A stretch of 64,000 nt of DNA from Flavobacteriales bacterium (lineage in GTDB: Bacteria > Bacteroidota > Bacteroidia > Flavobacteriales_G > Salibacteraceae). Each line of letters opens with the position of its first letter. The first letter of the stretch is position 1. Position numbers and translations under genes: made by a program. This document shows positions 9,043-16,963 of the stretch, piece by piece. The stretch lies in NCBI GenBank assembly GCA_013204105.1, contig JABMOM010000032.1, positions 186,001 to 250,000 of the forward strand, written 5' to 3'. The notes under the pieces were generated by a model. The model had not been told where the DNA came from and did no database searches. It saw only the letters and a program-made list of their open reading frames with translations.

Positions 9043-9050
9043 CGAAAATA
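9043..9050 (-). promoter_or_regulatory. Weak -7 like element upstream of exporter operon
   Basis: The minus strand reads TATTTTCG here, one base off the Bacteroidota -7 consensus TAnnTTTG, 34 nt before the ABC gene start in the 68-nt gap after the glycosyltransferase gene. No clear -33 TTTG was found, so this is a weak call. Confidence 0.3.
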
Positions 9051-9076
9051 CGACCGAGGAGCTTAACGTTCCAAGC

Positions 9077-10282
9077 TCAAAGAAGCGAAGTGAGTTCCTT
9101 TTCCATACGCTGTAGGAGGCCCGAATAGCGATACTTTTTCTCGCAGAGCTCCCTCGCGCTATTGCGCATGATGGTTGATTGGTGTGGATCATGGATGGTC
9201 GAAATAACGGCCTCTGCCATGGCCTCTGGGGAGTCAACAATCCATGCGTGCGTTTTGTTCTCTAGGTCTATACCCTCTGCTCCTGTTGAAGTGGTGACCA
9301 AAGGAAGGCCTCTGTAGAGCGCGTCAAAGGTTTTAATCTTCATGCCGCTGCCCATTCTTAAGGGTACCACTGCGCACCTGCTCTTGGACATGACGCTGTC
9401 GAGGTCTTGGACAAACCCATGATAGGTGACATCTGCGCTGTTTCTCATAATGGTTTGCAAGGCTTCGTCAGCTCCTCGGCCACAAACGTGAAAACAGGAT
9501 GCAGGATTTCGCTGCTTAATGATAGGCCAACATTGCTGTAAGAACCATTGCAGGCCATCTCGGTTGGGTTCCCAACTCAATGTTCCGGCATAAAAAACAT
9601 CGGGTGCATTGACTTCTAAATCTACAGGTGGCAGCTCAAGCAATTGGTCATTTCCCAAGTGGTAGGTGTTGCGAAACATGCTGGATTCAATACCCGCAAC
9701 CTTACACAAGGCTTCCACATCGTTCGGAGCGGCGAAGGTGAAATGCGCGCGACGGACCGTGTAGCGCTCCAACATTTTCACCCGACTCGCTTCCCATTCG
9801 TAGAGCCATTTACTAAGGAAGGTCCCCTTGAGCGCAGCGAATTCTTCCCACAAGACATATTCTGCATTGTGGCTGTGGTAGACAAGTTTGGATTCAATCG
9901 TATCTGGCAGTTGGTCAATCATCTCGAGGTGATCAACCAATACAAGGTCCGCAGTGGCTGCCGACCATTTGACCATCGTTTCGAATTCTTTCGAATAGAT
10001 GCGATAGGCGTTAAAAGAAGGTGCCGAAAGAATGGCGTTGAGGAAATGCAATCCGGTGCGTGGGAGATGGTTCTGGAAGGCTTGTATGCTTTCGAGTGGA
10101 ACCCTTTCCTTTAAGCCGTTGATGTCCTCCTTTCTACTACCTCCAAAAGCGCAGAGTAGTTTGACATCAAACGAACTGCTGAGTTGCTCTAGTAATTTGA
10201 AGGTCTTTAACCTACCACCACTGTCTGCTGGGTAGGGAACGTCCGTGGTGAGAAAGAGGAGGGAAGGCCGTGTTGATGCCAC
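9077..10282 (-). CDS. GT-B glycosyltransferase (group 1/GT4-like)
   Basis: 401-aa protein with a GTG start 3 nt after the metK stop, giving MASTRPSLLFLTTDVPYPADSGG. The N-terminal PYPADSGGRLKTF block and the LVYHSHNAEYVLW segment are typical of GT4-type glycosyltransferases. The C-terminal donor-binding half shows VFYAGTLSWEPNRDGLQWFL, VPLRMGSGMKIKTFDAL and the end-of-site motif STGAEGIDLE near residue 336. Together these support retaining transfer of a nucleotide-sugar to a glycan or lipid acceptor on the cytoplasmic side. The exact acceptor is unknown. It may be cotranscribed with metK. The exporter operon begins 68 nt downstream, so readthrough into that operon is possible. Confidence 0.8.
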   Translation of the reverse strand: MASTRPSLLFLTTDVPYPADSGGRLKTFKLLEQLSSSFDVKLLCAFGGSRKEDINGLKERVPLESIQAFQNHLPRTGLHFLNAILSAPSFNAYRIYSKEFETMVKWSAATADLVLVDHLEMIDQLPDTIESKLVYHSHNAEYVLWEEFAALKGTFLSKWLYEWEASRVKMLERYTVRRAHFTFAAPNDVEALCKVAGIESSMFRNTYHLGNDQLLELPPVDLEVNAPDVFYAGTLSWEPNRDGLQWFLQQCWPIIKQRNPASCFHVCGRGADEALQTIMRNSADVTYHGFVQDLDSVMSKSRCAVVPLRMGSGMKIKTFDALYRGLPLVTTSTGAEGIDLENKTHAWIVDSPEAMAEAVISTIHDPHQSTIMRNSARELCEKKYRYSGLLQRMEKELTSLL

Positions 10283-10285
10283 TGA

Positions 10286-11539
10286 TTATACCCCGAAGGC
10301 GTTCTTGATCTGATCGACCATGTTCAGCTCTTCCCATGGAAAGAGACGAACCTCAACCTGGATGGTTTCTCCTGACCCATTGGTGAAATGCTTGACCTTC
10401 GACTCCGGGGTGCGCCCCATATGTCCATAAGCAGCACACTCTGAATAAATCGGAGTGCGAAGTTTGAAGCGTTGCTCGATCGCATAAGGTCGAAGGTCGA
10501 AGAGCTCGTTCAGTTTCTTAGCGATGGCTCCGTCCGTCATATCCACTTTGGAAGTTCCGTAGGTGTCAACAAAAAGACCCACAGGTTGGGCAACACCAAT
10601 TGCGTAGGCGACTTGCACCAAAGCTTCATCTGCTATACCGGCGGCAACCAGGTTTTTGGCTATGTGCCTCGTAGCGTAAGCAGCAGATCGGTCAACCTTA
10701 CTAGGATCCTTGCCGCTGAAGGCGCCTCCACCGTGGGCTCCCTTCCCACCGTAGGTATCTACAATGATCTTTCTGCCGGTCAAACCAGTGTCGCCATGGG
10801 GGCCGCCGATCACAAACTTTCCGGTTGGGTTGATGTGGTAGATCACGCCGTCTGTAAAGAGCGCTTGAATGTGTGGAGGCAACTGCGCCTTCACCTTCGG
10901 AATGAGGATTTCGATAACGTCTCGCTTGATTTTCGCCAACATCGTGGACTCTTCATCAAAATCGTCGTGCTGCGTGCTCACCACAATCGCCTCAATACGT
11001 TGTGGTTGGTTATCGTCACTGTATTCAATGGTGACTTGTGCCTTCGAATCTGGACGGAGGTAGGTCATCTCGTCTCCTTTTTTCCGGATCGCCGCCAATT
11101 CGTAAAGCAGTCGATGCGAAAGGTCTGCTGCCAAAGGCATGTAATTGTCGGATTCGTTCGTAGCATAGCCAAACATCATCCCTTGATCTCCTGCCCCTTG
11201 GTCTTCCTTGCTTTGGCGATCCACGCCTTGATTGATGTCAGGACTTTGCTCATGGATAGCGCTGAGGATACCACATGAATTGGCTTCGAACATGTACTCG
11301 CTCTTCGTGTAACCAATGCGCTTAATCACATCACGTGCGATTTGTTGAACGTCCAAGTAGGTATTCGTTTTCACTTCTCCAGCAAGGATTACCTGTCCCG
11401 TCGTAACCAACGTTTCGCAAGCAACTTTGGATTCTGGATCAAAGGCCAAAAAGTGATCGACAAGTGCGTCAGATATCGCGTCTGCGACCTTGTCTGGATG
11501 TCCTTCTGAAACGGACTCGGAGGTAAATAGATATGACAT
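10286..11539 (-). CDS. metK: S-adenosylmethionine synthetase
   Basis: 417-aa enzyme that makes S-adenosylmethionine from methionine and ATP. Strong family signatures are seen: N-terminal [16 protein letters not shown], the hexapeptide-type loop [13 protein letters not shown], the phosphate-binding [19 protein letters not shown] block and [14 protein letters not shown]. Length is slightly above the usual 385-400, which is common in this phylum. The product feeds methylation reactions whose by-product is cleared by ahcY at 21508-22821, about 10 kb away, so two steps of the methyl cycle lie in this window but not in one operon. A TAnnTTTG promoter element sits 23 nt upstream at 11562-11569. The glycosyltransferase gene follows after 3 nt. 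Confidence 0.96.
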   Translation of the reverse strand: MSYLFTSESVSEGHPDKVADAISDALVDHFLAFDPESKVACETLVTTGQVILAGEVKTNTYLDVQQIARDVIKRIGYTKSEYMFEANSCGILSAIHEQSPDINQGVDRQSKEDQGAGDQGMMFGYATNESDNYMPLAADLSHRLLYELAAIRKKGDEMTYLRPDSKAQVTIEYSDDNQPQRIEAIVVSTQHDDFDEESTMLAKIKRDVIEILIPKVKAQLPPHIQALFTDGVIYHINPTGKFVIGGPHGDTGLTGRKIIVDTYGGKGAHGGGAFSGKDPSKVDRSAAYATRHIAKNLVAAGIADEALVQVAYAIGVAQPVGLFVDTYGTSKVDMTDGAIAKKLNELFDLRPYAIEQRFKLRTPIYSECAAYGHMGRTPESKVKHFTNGSGETIQVEVRLFPWEELNMVDQIKNAFGV

Positions 11540-11561
11540 GGATAAAAACTTGTTAGACCGC

Positions 11562-11569
11562 CAAAAATA
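11562..11569 (-). promoter_or_regulatory. -7 promoter element of metK
   Basis: The minus strand reads TATTTTTG, a full match to the Bacteroidota TAnnTTTG element. It lies 22 nt upstream of the metK ATG and points toward it. No exact -33 TTTG is seen at the expected distance. Confidence 0.5.
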
Positions 11570-11631
11570 TGGGATGAATATGACTTTTCCCGAAAAAAAT
11601 GAGTCAGGATTTCTGCTCGTTCTGAGAAGGG

Positions 11632-12537
11632 TCAGGAGGTCGTCAATCGCTTGAAGATGTCCTCTAGGCGTTGCTCTTCTTTCTGAATGGTGAGCACGGA
11701 AAAATCATTCTTTACGGCAAAGTCGAAAACCGACTGCCGGATGTCTTTATCGCCTTCGCTCCCCAGCAGCCAAACGCTGTCGCTGATCTTTTTCACCTCA
11801 GAGACTCCTGCAATCTGAGCTAAGACATTGCTCGCCACCGCCTTATTAAATTCCACTCGAATAAAAAGCTTGTCCTGAAACTTAAGCAAGTTGGCCGCGT
11901 CGTCGTCCGCCACTATTTTGCCGTGATTCACAATGATTACACGGTCACAAATGGCCTCTACCTCCTGCATGATGTGGGTACTTAACATCACGGTGCGATC
12001 CGTACCGATGTTTTTAATGAGGTTTCTGATCTCTACAATTTGATTGGGGTCTAACCCGGTTGTAGGCTCATCCAAAATGAGCACCTCGGGATCATGGATC
12101 ATGGCCTGAGCTAAACCTACCCGTTGGCGGTAACCCTTGCTCAGTGCTCCGATCTTCTTCTTTCGCTCAACACTCAACCCTACTAGGTCAATCATCTCCT
12201 CAACGCGTGCTTTCTTGTTTGGAATTTGATGTACACCGGCGACAAATTCAAGGTACTCCCGCACATACATCTCAGGGTAGAGTGGATTGTGCTCGGGTAA
12301 GTAGCCAATGCGTTTCTTCACCTCCATAGGCGATGCGGATACATCAAAACCGCACACCTCCACACTCCCTTCTGTGGGCGGAAGGAAGCATGTGATGATC
12401 TTCATCATCGTGGATTTACCTGCGCCATTTGGACCTAAAAATCCGATGATGTGTCCGCGTTCAATTTCGAAATTCACATCATCCAACGCGCGCTGTGCAT
12501 CGTAGACTTTGCTTACATGACTCACCTTGATAGACAT
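11632..12537 (-). CDS. gldA: Gliding-motility type ABC transporter ATPase GldA
   Basis: The start is placed at 12537 ([13 protein letters not shown]), since the longer frame adds only nine unconserved residues. This gives a 301-aa cytosolic ATPase with Walker [10 protein letters not shown] (residues 35-43), signature LSKGYRQRV (132-140) and Walker B LILDEP with D156/E157, plus the H-loop LSTHIM. All catalytic residues are intact. Overall sequence and length match GldA of gliding Bacteroidota, the ATPase of the GldAFG transporter needed for gliding in Flavobacterium johnsoniae. The permease genes gldF and gldG are not adjacent here. That is also usual, as far as I recall. A general multidrug or lipoprotein ABC ATPase remains possible, but the C-terminal regulatory-like extension fits GldA. 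Confidence 0.82.
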   Translation of the reverse strand: MSIKVSHVSKVYDAQRALDDVNFEIERGHIIGFLGPNGAGKSTMMKIITCFLPPTEGSVEVCGFDVSASPMEVKKRIGYLPEHNPLYPEMYVREYLEFVAGVHQIPNKKARVEEMIDLVGLSVERKKKIGALSKGYRQRVGLAQAMIHDPEVLILDEPTTGLDPNQIVEIRNLIKNIGTDRTVMLSTHIMQEVEAICDRVIIVNHGKIVADDDAANLLKFQDKLFIRVEFNKAVASNVLAQIAGVSEVKKISDSVWLLGSEGDKDIRQSVFDFAVKNDFSVLTIQKEEQRLEDIFKRLTTS

Positions 12538-12541
12538 GGGG

Positions 12542-12549
12542 CGAAAGTA
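12542..12549 (-). promoter_or_regulatory. Near-consensus -7 element of gldA
   Basis: The minus strand reads TACTTTCG, one mismatch from TAnnTTTG, only 4 nt upstream of the chosen gldA start. If used, the transcript would be almost leaderless, which also supports the shorter start. Confidence 0.35.
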
Positions 12550-12602
12550 ATGTTGTAATCCCAATCTCGAGAGATCACGGACCTCCTTTTAGGCAATGGT
12601 AA

Positions 12603-13535
12603 TCAAGTCATATCGGTCGAGTTAAACAGCGCATGCCCCAAGCGTTCCTCGAAACCCGCCACACCTTGCATCCCTCCGGTATGGAGGAACAAGACCTTGG
12701 AACCCTCTGGAAAATGCCCTTCATCGATCAAGTGCGTCAATGTGAATAATGCCTTACCCGTGTAAATAGGATCGAGTTGAATGGACAAGCTTCGGTCAAT
12801 CATTCGAATGAACTCCAGCAGAGGAGCACTCCATTTAGCATATCCTCCAAAATGGGCAGGCTTCACTTCAATGTTTTGCACAGCATCCTTCAATCCTTCG
12901 TGCATGGGCAGCAAGTCCGTCATTACTTCTGCGTAGCGATGGATCACCAAGCCAAGGATGCGTTGGTTATTGGAAGCATTCAAGGCAAGTCCAGCAAGGG
13001 TGGTTCCTGTTCCCACCGCTGAAACAATGTGGGAGAAATGCTCGGTTCGTTTTCCAAGCATTGCCTTCGCTCCTTCAATGCCAGCCTTATTCGCACCACC
13101 TTCTGGAATGAGATAAGGCAGTTCGAATCCCTCGACCATTGTCTGGATGAAATCAGCCTCGTCACGTTTTCGGTAATCGCTTCGGCTAATAAATTTTAAG
13201 GTCATGCCTTGGGTCTCCGCTCTTTGAAGCGTTGGATTGAGCGGAGAAGTAGGCTCTCCACGGATAATCCCTACGCAGGAAATCCTTTCCATTTGACAAA
13301 GGGCTGCGGTTGCCGCGATATGATTGGAGTACGCGCCACCGAATGTGACCAGGGTTTTGTAGCTACCTTCCTTGAAGAGTTTAAGGTTTTCTTTCAGCTT
13401 GAAGACCTTGTTTCCAGATAGGAGTGGATCCATTTGATCATCCCTTTTGATCCACACTTCGCATCCATTGCGAACCCACATTTGTTCGATCGGCGCTTCC
13501 CAATTTGAAAAATGATCTTGAACCATTTGCGACAT
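12603..13535 (-). CDS. PLP-dependent D-cysteine desulfhydrase / ACC deaminase-like enzyme
   Basis: 310-aa fold-type II pyridoxal-phosphate enzyme. The PLP lysine lies in SGNKVFKLK (K43), matching GGNKTRKL of ACC deaminase and D-cysteine desulfhydrase. The substrate-loop motif FGGAYSNHIAATA and the phosphate-cup segment VSAVGTGTTLAGLA near residues 170-185 are also present. C-terminal LFLHTGGMQGVAGFEERL is typical of the family. The likely reaction is deamination or desulfhydration of a small amino acid such as D-cysteine. The exact substrate cannot be read from these motifs. The gene is divergent from the DUF5522 gene, with 49 nt between starts, and gldA follows downstream on the same strand. 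Confidence 0.82.
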   Translation of the reverse strand: MSQMVQDHFSNWEAPIEQMWVRNGCEVWIKRDDQMDPLLSGNKVFKLKENLKLFKEGSYKTLVTFGGAYSNHIAATAALCQMERISCVGIIRGEPTSPLNPTLQRAETQGMTLKFISRSDYRKRDEADFIQTMVEGFELPYLIPEGGANKAGIEGAKAMLGKRTEHFSHIVSAVGTGTTLAGLALNASNNQRILGLVIHRYAEVMTDLLPMHEGLKDAVQNIEVKPAHFGGYAKWSAPLLEFIRMIDRSLSIQLDPIYTGKALFTLTHLIDEGHFPEGSKVLFLHTGGMQGVAGFEERLGHALFNSTDMT

Positions 13536-13584
13536 CTGCTGTTTTGAGCCTCGAAGCTATAGAAAACCAATCGTCAGTAAGCGT

Positions 13585-13773
13585 ATGTTTGAAGGAGTGT
13601 GTGGCACTGGAAATAAGTCGAAGCTCGACCCCGAGGATTACTATATGAGCGATGAGGGATACATCGTATTCACCGAAAAGTATCACGTCAAGCGTGGTTA
13701 TTGTTGTAAAAGCGGGTGCAAGCACTGTCCCTATGGTTATGATAAGAAGACGGGAAGCTTCCTGAGGAAATAG
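13585..13773 (+). CDS. Small cysteine-rich DUF5522-type protein
   Basis: 62-aa basic protein with conserved-looking aromatic and cysteine residues: YYMSDEGYIVFTEKYHVKRGYCCKSG, then CKHCPYGYDKK. Four Cys lie in CC-x3-C-x2-C, which could hold a metal ion. From memory this matches the DUF5522 family, small proteins common in Bacteroidota with a VFTE-YH-RGYCC core. No function is known to me. It lies 49 nt from a divergent PLP-enzyme gene, and its 3' end is overlapped closely by the promoter of hutU. Confidence 0.7.
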   Translation: MFEGVCGTGNKSKLDPEDYYMSDEGYIVFTEKYHVKRGYCCKSGCKHCPYGYDKKTGSFLRK

Positions 13774-13779
13774 TCCTTC

Positions 13780-13787
13780 TATCTTTG
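13780..13787 (+). promoter_or_regulatory. -7 promoter element of hutU
   Basis: TATCTTTG, a full match to TAnnTTTG, starts 7 nt after the DUF5522 stop codon and 36 nt before the hutU ATG. The -33 position has no exact TTTG. Confidence 0.5.
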
Positions 13788-13815
13788 TCGCTCATTCTCA
13801 GATAACCTGTGTCTC

Positions 13816-15813
13816 ATGAGCTTCAAAAAGCAGATCAAAGAAGGCATTCCTTCTACACTCCCCGATCATAATTCATACGATCCAGAGATCAGCCACGCGC
13901 CCAAGCGAAAGCGGATCTTGTCTTTCGAAGAACACAAATTGGCCATTCGAAATGCGTTGCGGTATTTCCCTGAGGAATGGCATGCAACCCTAGCTCCTGA
14001 GTTTGCCGAAGAATTGAAAGAATACGGCCGCATCTACATGCACCGCTTCCGGCCCGATTACGAAATGAAGGCAAGGGCAATCTCCTCCTATCCAGGTAAG
14101 TGTGAGCAGGCAAAGGCCATCATGCTTATGATCCAGAATAACTTGGATCCGAATGTCGCGCAGCATCCCCATGAACTCATTACTTACGGTGGAAATGGGG
14201 CGGTATTTCAGAATTGGGCGCAGTACCTGTTGACCATGCAGTACCTCAGTGAAATGACACAGGAGCAAACCTTAGCCATGTATTCGGGCCATCCGATGGG
14301 CTTGTTCCCGTCCCACCCAGACGCCCCACGCGTGGTGGTCACGAATGGCATGATGATTCCGAACTATTCCAAACCCGATGACTGGGAGAAATTCAATGCC
14401 CTCGGCGTTACCCAATACGGGCAAATGACGGCCGGAAGCTACATGTACATTGGTCCTCAAGGAATCGTACACGGCACCACCATCACTGTTTTAAACGCTG
14501 CCCGAAAGATTGGAGGCGGAACGGAAGGAAAACTATTTGTCACCGCTGGATTGGGAGGAATGAGTGGAGCACAACCCAAGGCGGGTAACATTGCAGGAGT
14601 GGTTAGCATTACCGCTGAAGTGGATCCGAGAGCAGCCTACAAGCGACATGAGCAGGGATGGGTTGATGAGGTAATCGATGACGTCGATAAGGCGATCGAC
14701 ACCGCGCTCGAATGGAAGATGATGAAAAAGGCGCGGTCCATTGCCTTCCTGGGCAACATTGTGACGCTTTGGGAGCGGTTGGTTGAAGCGAATATTAGCG
14801 TGGACCTAGGGTCGGATCAGACGTCACTTCACAACCCATGGGCTGGGGGATACTACCCCGTGCAAGTGGGGTTTGAAGAAGCGAAGGAGATCATGGCAAA
14901 AGACCCTGCGCGCTTTAAAGAGCTCGTGCAGGAAACCCTTCGACGGCATGGAGCGGCGATCAATGCACTGAGTGAGAAAGGGATGTACTTCTTCGATTAC
15001 GGCAATGCTTTCCTACTAGAAGCGAGCCGGGCAGGAGCCGATATCATGGCAGAGAATGGCATCGACTTTAGGTATTCGAGCTACGTGCAGGACATCATGG
15101 GTCCCATGTGTTTTGATTATGGTTTTGGACCTTTCCGTTGGGTGTGCGCATCCGGAGACCCCAAGGATCTTGAGCGTACTGACGCGATCGCGTGTGAGGT
15201 TTTGGAGAAGATTATGAAGGATGCACCCAAAGAGATTCAGCAGCAATTGGCCGACAATATTCATTGGATCCGTGAAGCAGGAAAAAATCAAATGGTGGTC
15301 GGGTCTCAAGCGCGCATTCTGTACGCAGATGCCGAGGGGCGAATCAAAATTGCCAAAGCATTTAATAAAGCCATTCGCAAAGAAAAAATCGGCCCAGTGG
15401 TGCTCGGTCGTGATCATCATGATGTTTCAGGAACCGATTCGCCCTATCGAGAAACGAGCAATATCTACGATGGGTCTCAATTCACGGCGGATATGGCCGT
15501 GCAGAATTTTGTAGGAGGCGGTTTCAGAGGAGCTACGTGGATTAGTCTTCACAATGGCGGCGGCGTTGGATGGGGTGAAGTCATCAATGGTGGATTTGGC
15601 ATGTTGCTCGACGGAACCGAAGATGCTGATCGCCGTTTGAAGATGATGTTGCATTGGGACGTTAACAATGGCATCGCCCGAAGAAGTTGGGCTCGAAATG
15701 ACGAAGCGATCTTTGCCATAAAGCGTGCAATGGAAGCGGAACCTCGATTGAAGGTCACCTTGCCAAATAAGGTGGATGATGCGATTATCAATCACACTGC
15801 AAACCCAAATTAA
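13816..15813 (+). CDS. hutU: Urocanate hydratase
   Basis: 665-aa enzyme of histidine breakdown, converting urocanate to imidazolonepropionate with a bound NAD+. Family blocks are strong: ITYGGNGAVFQNWAQY, SGHPMGLFPSHPDAPRVVVTNGMM, the NAD-binding TAGLGGMSGAQPKA and the active-site region RWVCASGDPKDLERTDAIA. It is longer than the roughly 555-aa proteobacterial form, like other Bacteroidota and eukaryotic forms near 670 aa. The other hut genes (hutH, hutI, formiminotransferase) are not in this window. The next gene, a YkoF-like protein, starts at the base after its stop, so they should share an mRNA. Confidence 0.93.
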   Translation: MSFKKQIKEGIPSTLPDHNSYDPEISHAPKRKRILSFEEHKLAIRNALRYFPEEWHATLAPEFAEELKEYGRIYMHRFRPDYEMKARAISSYPGKCEQAKAIMLMIQNNLDPNVAQHPHELITYGGNGAVFQNWAQYLLTMQYLSEMTQEQTLAMYSGHPMGLFPSHPDAPRVVVTNGMMIPNYSKPDDWEKFNALGVTQYGQMTAGSYMYIGPQGIVHGTTITVLNAARKIGGGTEGKLFVTAGLGGMSGAQPKAGNIAGVVSITAEVDPRAAYKRHEQGWVDEVIDDVDKAIDTALEWKMMKKARSIAFLGNIVTLWERLVEANISVDLGSDQTSLHNPWAGGYYPVQVGFEEAKEIMAKDPARFKELVQETLRRHGAAINALSEKGMYFFDYGNAFLLEASRAGADIMAENGIDFRYSSYVQDIMGPMCFDYGFGPFRWVCASGDPKDLERTDAIACEVLEKIMKDAPKEIQQQLADNIHWIREAGKNQMVVGSQARILYADAEGRIKIAKAFNKAIRKEKIGPVVLGRDHHDVSGTDSPYRETSNIYDGSQFTADMAVQNFVGGGFRGATWISLHNGGGVGWGEVINGGFGMLLDGTEDADRRLKMMLHWDVNNGIARRSWARNDEAIFAIKRAMEAEPRLKVTLPNKVDDAIINHTANPN

Positions 15814-16077
15814 ATGGAAACTACCGTTGAGATCTCGATGTATCCTTTGAAAGAAGGTTACGAAGAACCCATTATCGCTTTTATCAATCACTTGAAGTCG
15901 TGCGAAGGATTTGAGGTGCGAGTGAATGAGACCGCGACCCATCTTTTTGGTGACTTTGATGCCATCTTTGAAGGATTGCGTTCGGGGATGAAATCGGCAT
16001 GGCAAAACCACGGTAAATCTGTATTTGTTTTGAAAGTGTTGGGAGCTAACTTGAAAGGGACCGCTCGGGACCTATAG
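15814..16077 (+). CDS. Thiamine-binding (YkoF/MTH1187-like) small protein
   Basis: 87-aa protein beginning METTVEISMYPLKEGYEEPIIAFINHL and ending with SVFVLKVLGANL. This is the pattern of the MTH1187/YkoF thiamine-binding family, small ferredoxin-like-fold proteins that bind hydroxymethylpyrimidine or thiamine. The ATG directly follows the hutU stop codon. It precedes a NadR-like kinase and a TonB-dependent receptor, a grouping that suggests vitamin (thiamine or nicotinamide riboside) uptake. No TPP riboswitch was seen upstream. The ligand is inferred from the family only. Confidence 0.72.
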   Translation: METTVEISMYPLKEGYEEPIIAFINHLKSCEGFEVRVNETATHLFGDFDAIFEGLRSGMKSAWQNHGKSVFVLKVLGANLKGTARDL

Positions 16078-16116
16078 AATCCTAAACCCGCGGGTAGCTT
16101 TTGGATATTATTTCAG

Positions 16117-16124
16117 TAATTTTG
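16117..16124 (+). promoter_or_regulatory. -7 like promoter element before the NadR-like gene
   Basis: TAATTTTG matches TAnnTTTG in the 119-nt gap between the YkoF-like gene and the kinase gene. An upstream TTTGG is present, but at about 13 nt it is closer than the usual 17-23 nt spacing. Confidence 0.35.
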
Positions 16125-16196
16125 TGTTCGAGTTCGGGAAGGGGTCGACCTACATTTCGAACGGCCGGTACATCTGATCGGTAAATTGATGGTAGC

Positions 16197-16796
16197 ATGG
16201 AGCAAGAAGAGACAGACCTTTCTAATCTTTCGAGAAACGGAGCTGGGGATAAAAAGCTGGTAAAGTTGGCGTTGGTAGGCCCGGAATGTACGGGTAAGAC
16301 AACTTTAGCAGAAGCACTGGCGAAGCACTGGAACGAACCATTTGTCGATGAATTCTCAAGGGAGTACCTCGAACAACTCGGTAGAAATTACAACCAAGAC
16401 GATTTATTAGAGATTGCCAAGGGGCAACTTGAACGTGAGTATGTGATAGCTGAGAATGCCAATCACTTTCTCATTTGTGACACGAATACGCTCGTAGTAA
16501 AGATATGGGCCGAGGTTCGCTTTGGACGGGCTCAAAATTGGATCGAGCGCCAGTTTCTTGAAAAGCCTTACCAATTGTACATTCTCTGCGGTTCCAAAGG
16601 GATCGACTGGGAATACGATGACTTGAGAGAAAATCCAGATGATCGTGAAGACTTCTACGATCTGTATAAGAAGGCCTTGATCAAAGCAGGCAAGCGTTTC
16701 ATCGAAGTGGATGGCACTACTGAAGAGCGCATCGAGCGCATCAATAAAAGCCTGAAACGCAATAGACTTTTACCGCGCAAAAAGGCTACGGCCTAG
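16197..16796 (+). CDS. NadR-like AAA ATPase / putative nicotinamide riboside kinase
   Basis: 199-aa P-loop protein with Walker A GPECTGKTT near residues 28-36. FVDEFSREYLEQLGRNYNQDDLLEIAKGQ matches the ribosylnicotinamide-kinase domain of NadR, and FLICDTNTLVVKIWAEV provides the Walker B-like Asp. The adenylyltransferase domain of full-length NadR is absent, so this is the stand-alone kinase-like form (AAA_28 type). It would phosphorylate nicotinamide riboside or another small vitamin precursor. It lies between a thiamine-binding protein and a TonB receptor. A PnuC permease, its usual partner in my memory of related genomes, is missing here. The first 20 residues are polar and poorly conserved, so a later start is possible. 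Confidence 0.78.
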   Translation: MEQEETDLSNLSRNGAGDKKLVKLALVGPECTGKTTLAEALAKHWNEPFVDEFSREYLEQLGRNYNQDDLLEIAKGQLEREYVIAENANHFLICDTNTLVVKIWAEVRFGRAQNWIERQFLEKPYQLYILCGSKGIDWEYDDLRENPDDREDFYDLYKKALIKAGKRFIEVDGTTEERIERINKSLKRNRLLPRKKATA

Positions 16797-16963
16797 CGCA
16801 CGTTCTTTTATTCTATTAGCTGACTGGGGTGTTTCTTGTGACAACAGGAATCTGAGATCATACCCACTGAACCTGCCAGGATAATACCTGGAAGGAAGAT
16901 GGCAAAATCAACCATGATTTTGTAGACCGCTACTCCTCGGTCGGCCCAACTTAAAATTGAGCT

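Noticed and set aside
10472-11278. 268-codon plus-strand frame
   Set aside because: Antisense to metK, whose family motifs are complete.
12538-12564. Longer N-terminus of GldA
   Set aside because: Nine extra residues do not fit the family, and the candidate promoter element at 12542-12549 would lie within them.
15427-16011. 194-codon minus-strand frame
   Set aside because: Antisense to hutU and the YkoF-like gene, both of which have clear family signatures.
16078-16196. Possible TPP riboswitch near the thiamine-like genes
   Set aside because: The conserved CTGAGA and ACCTGA-type elements of the thi-box are absent.
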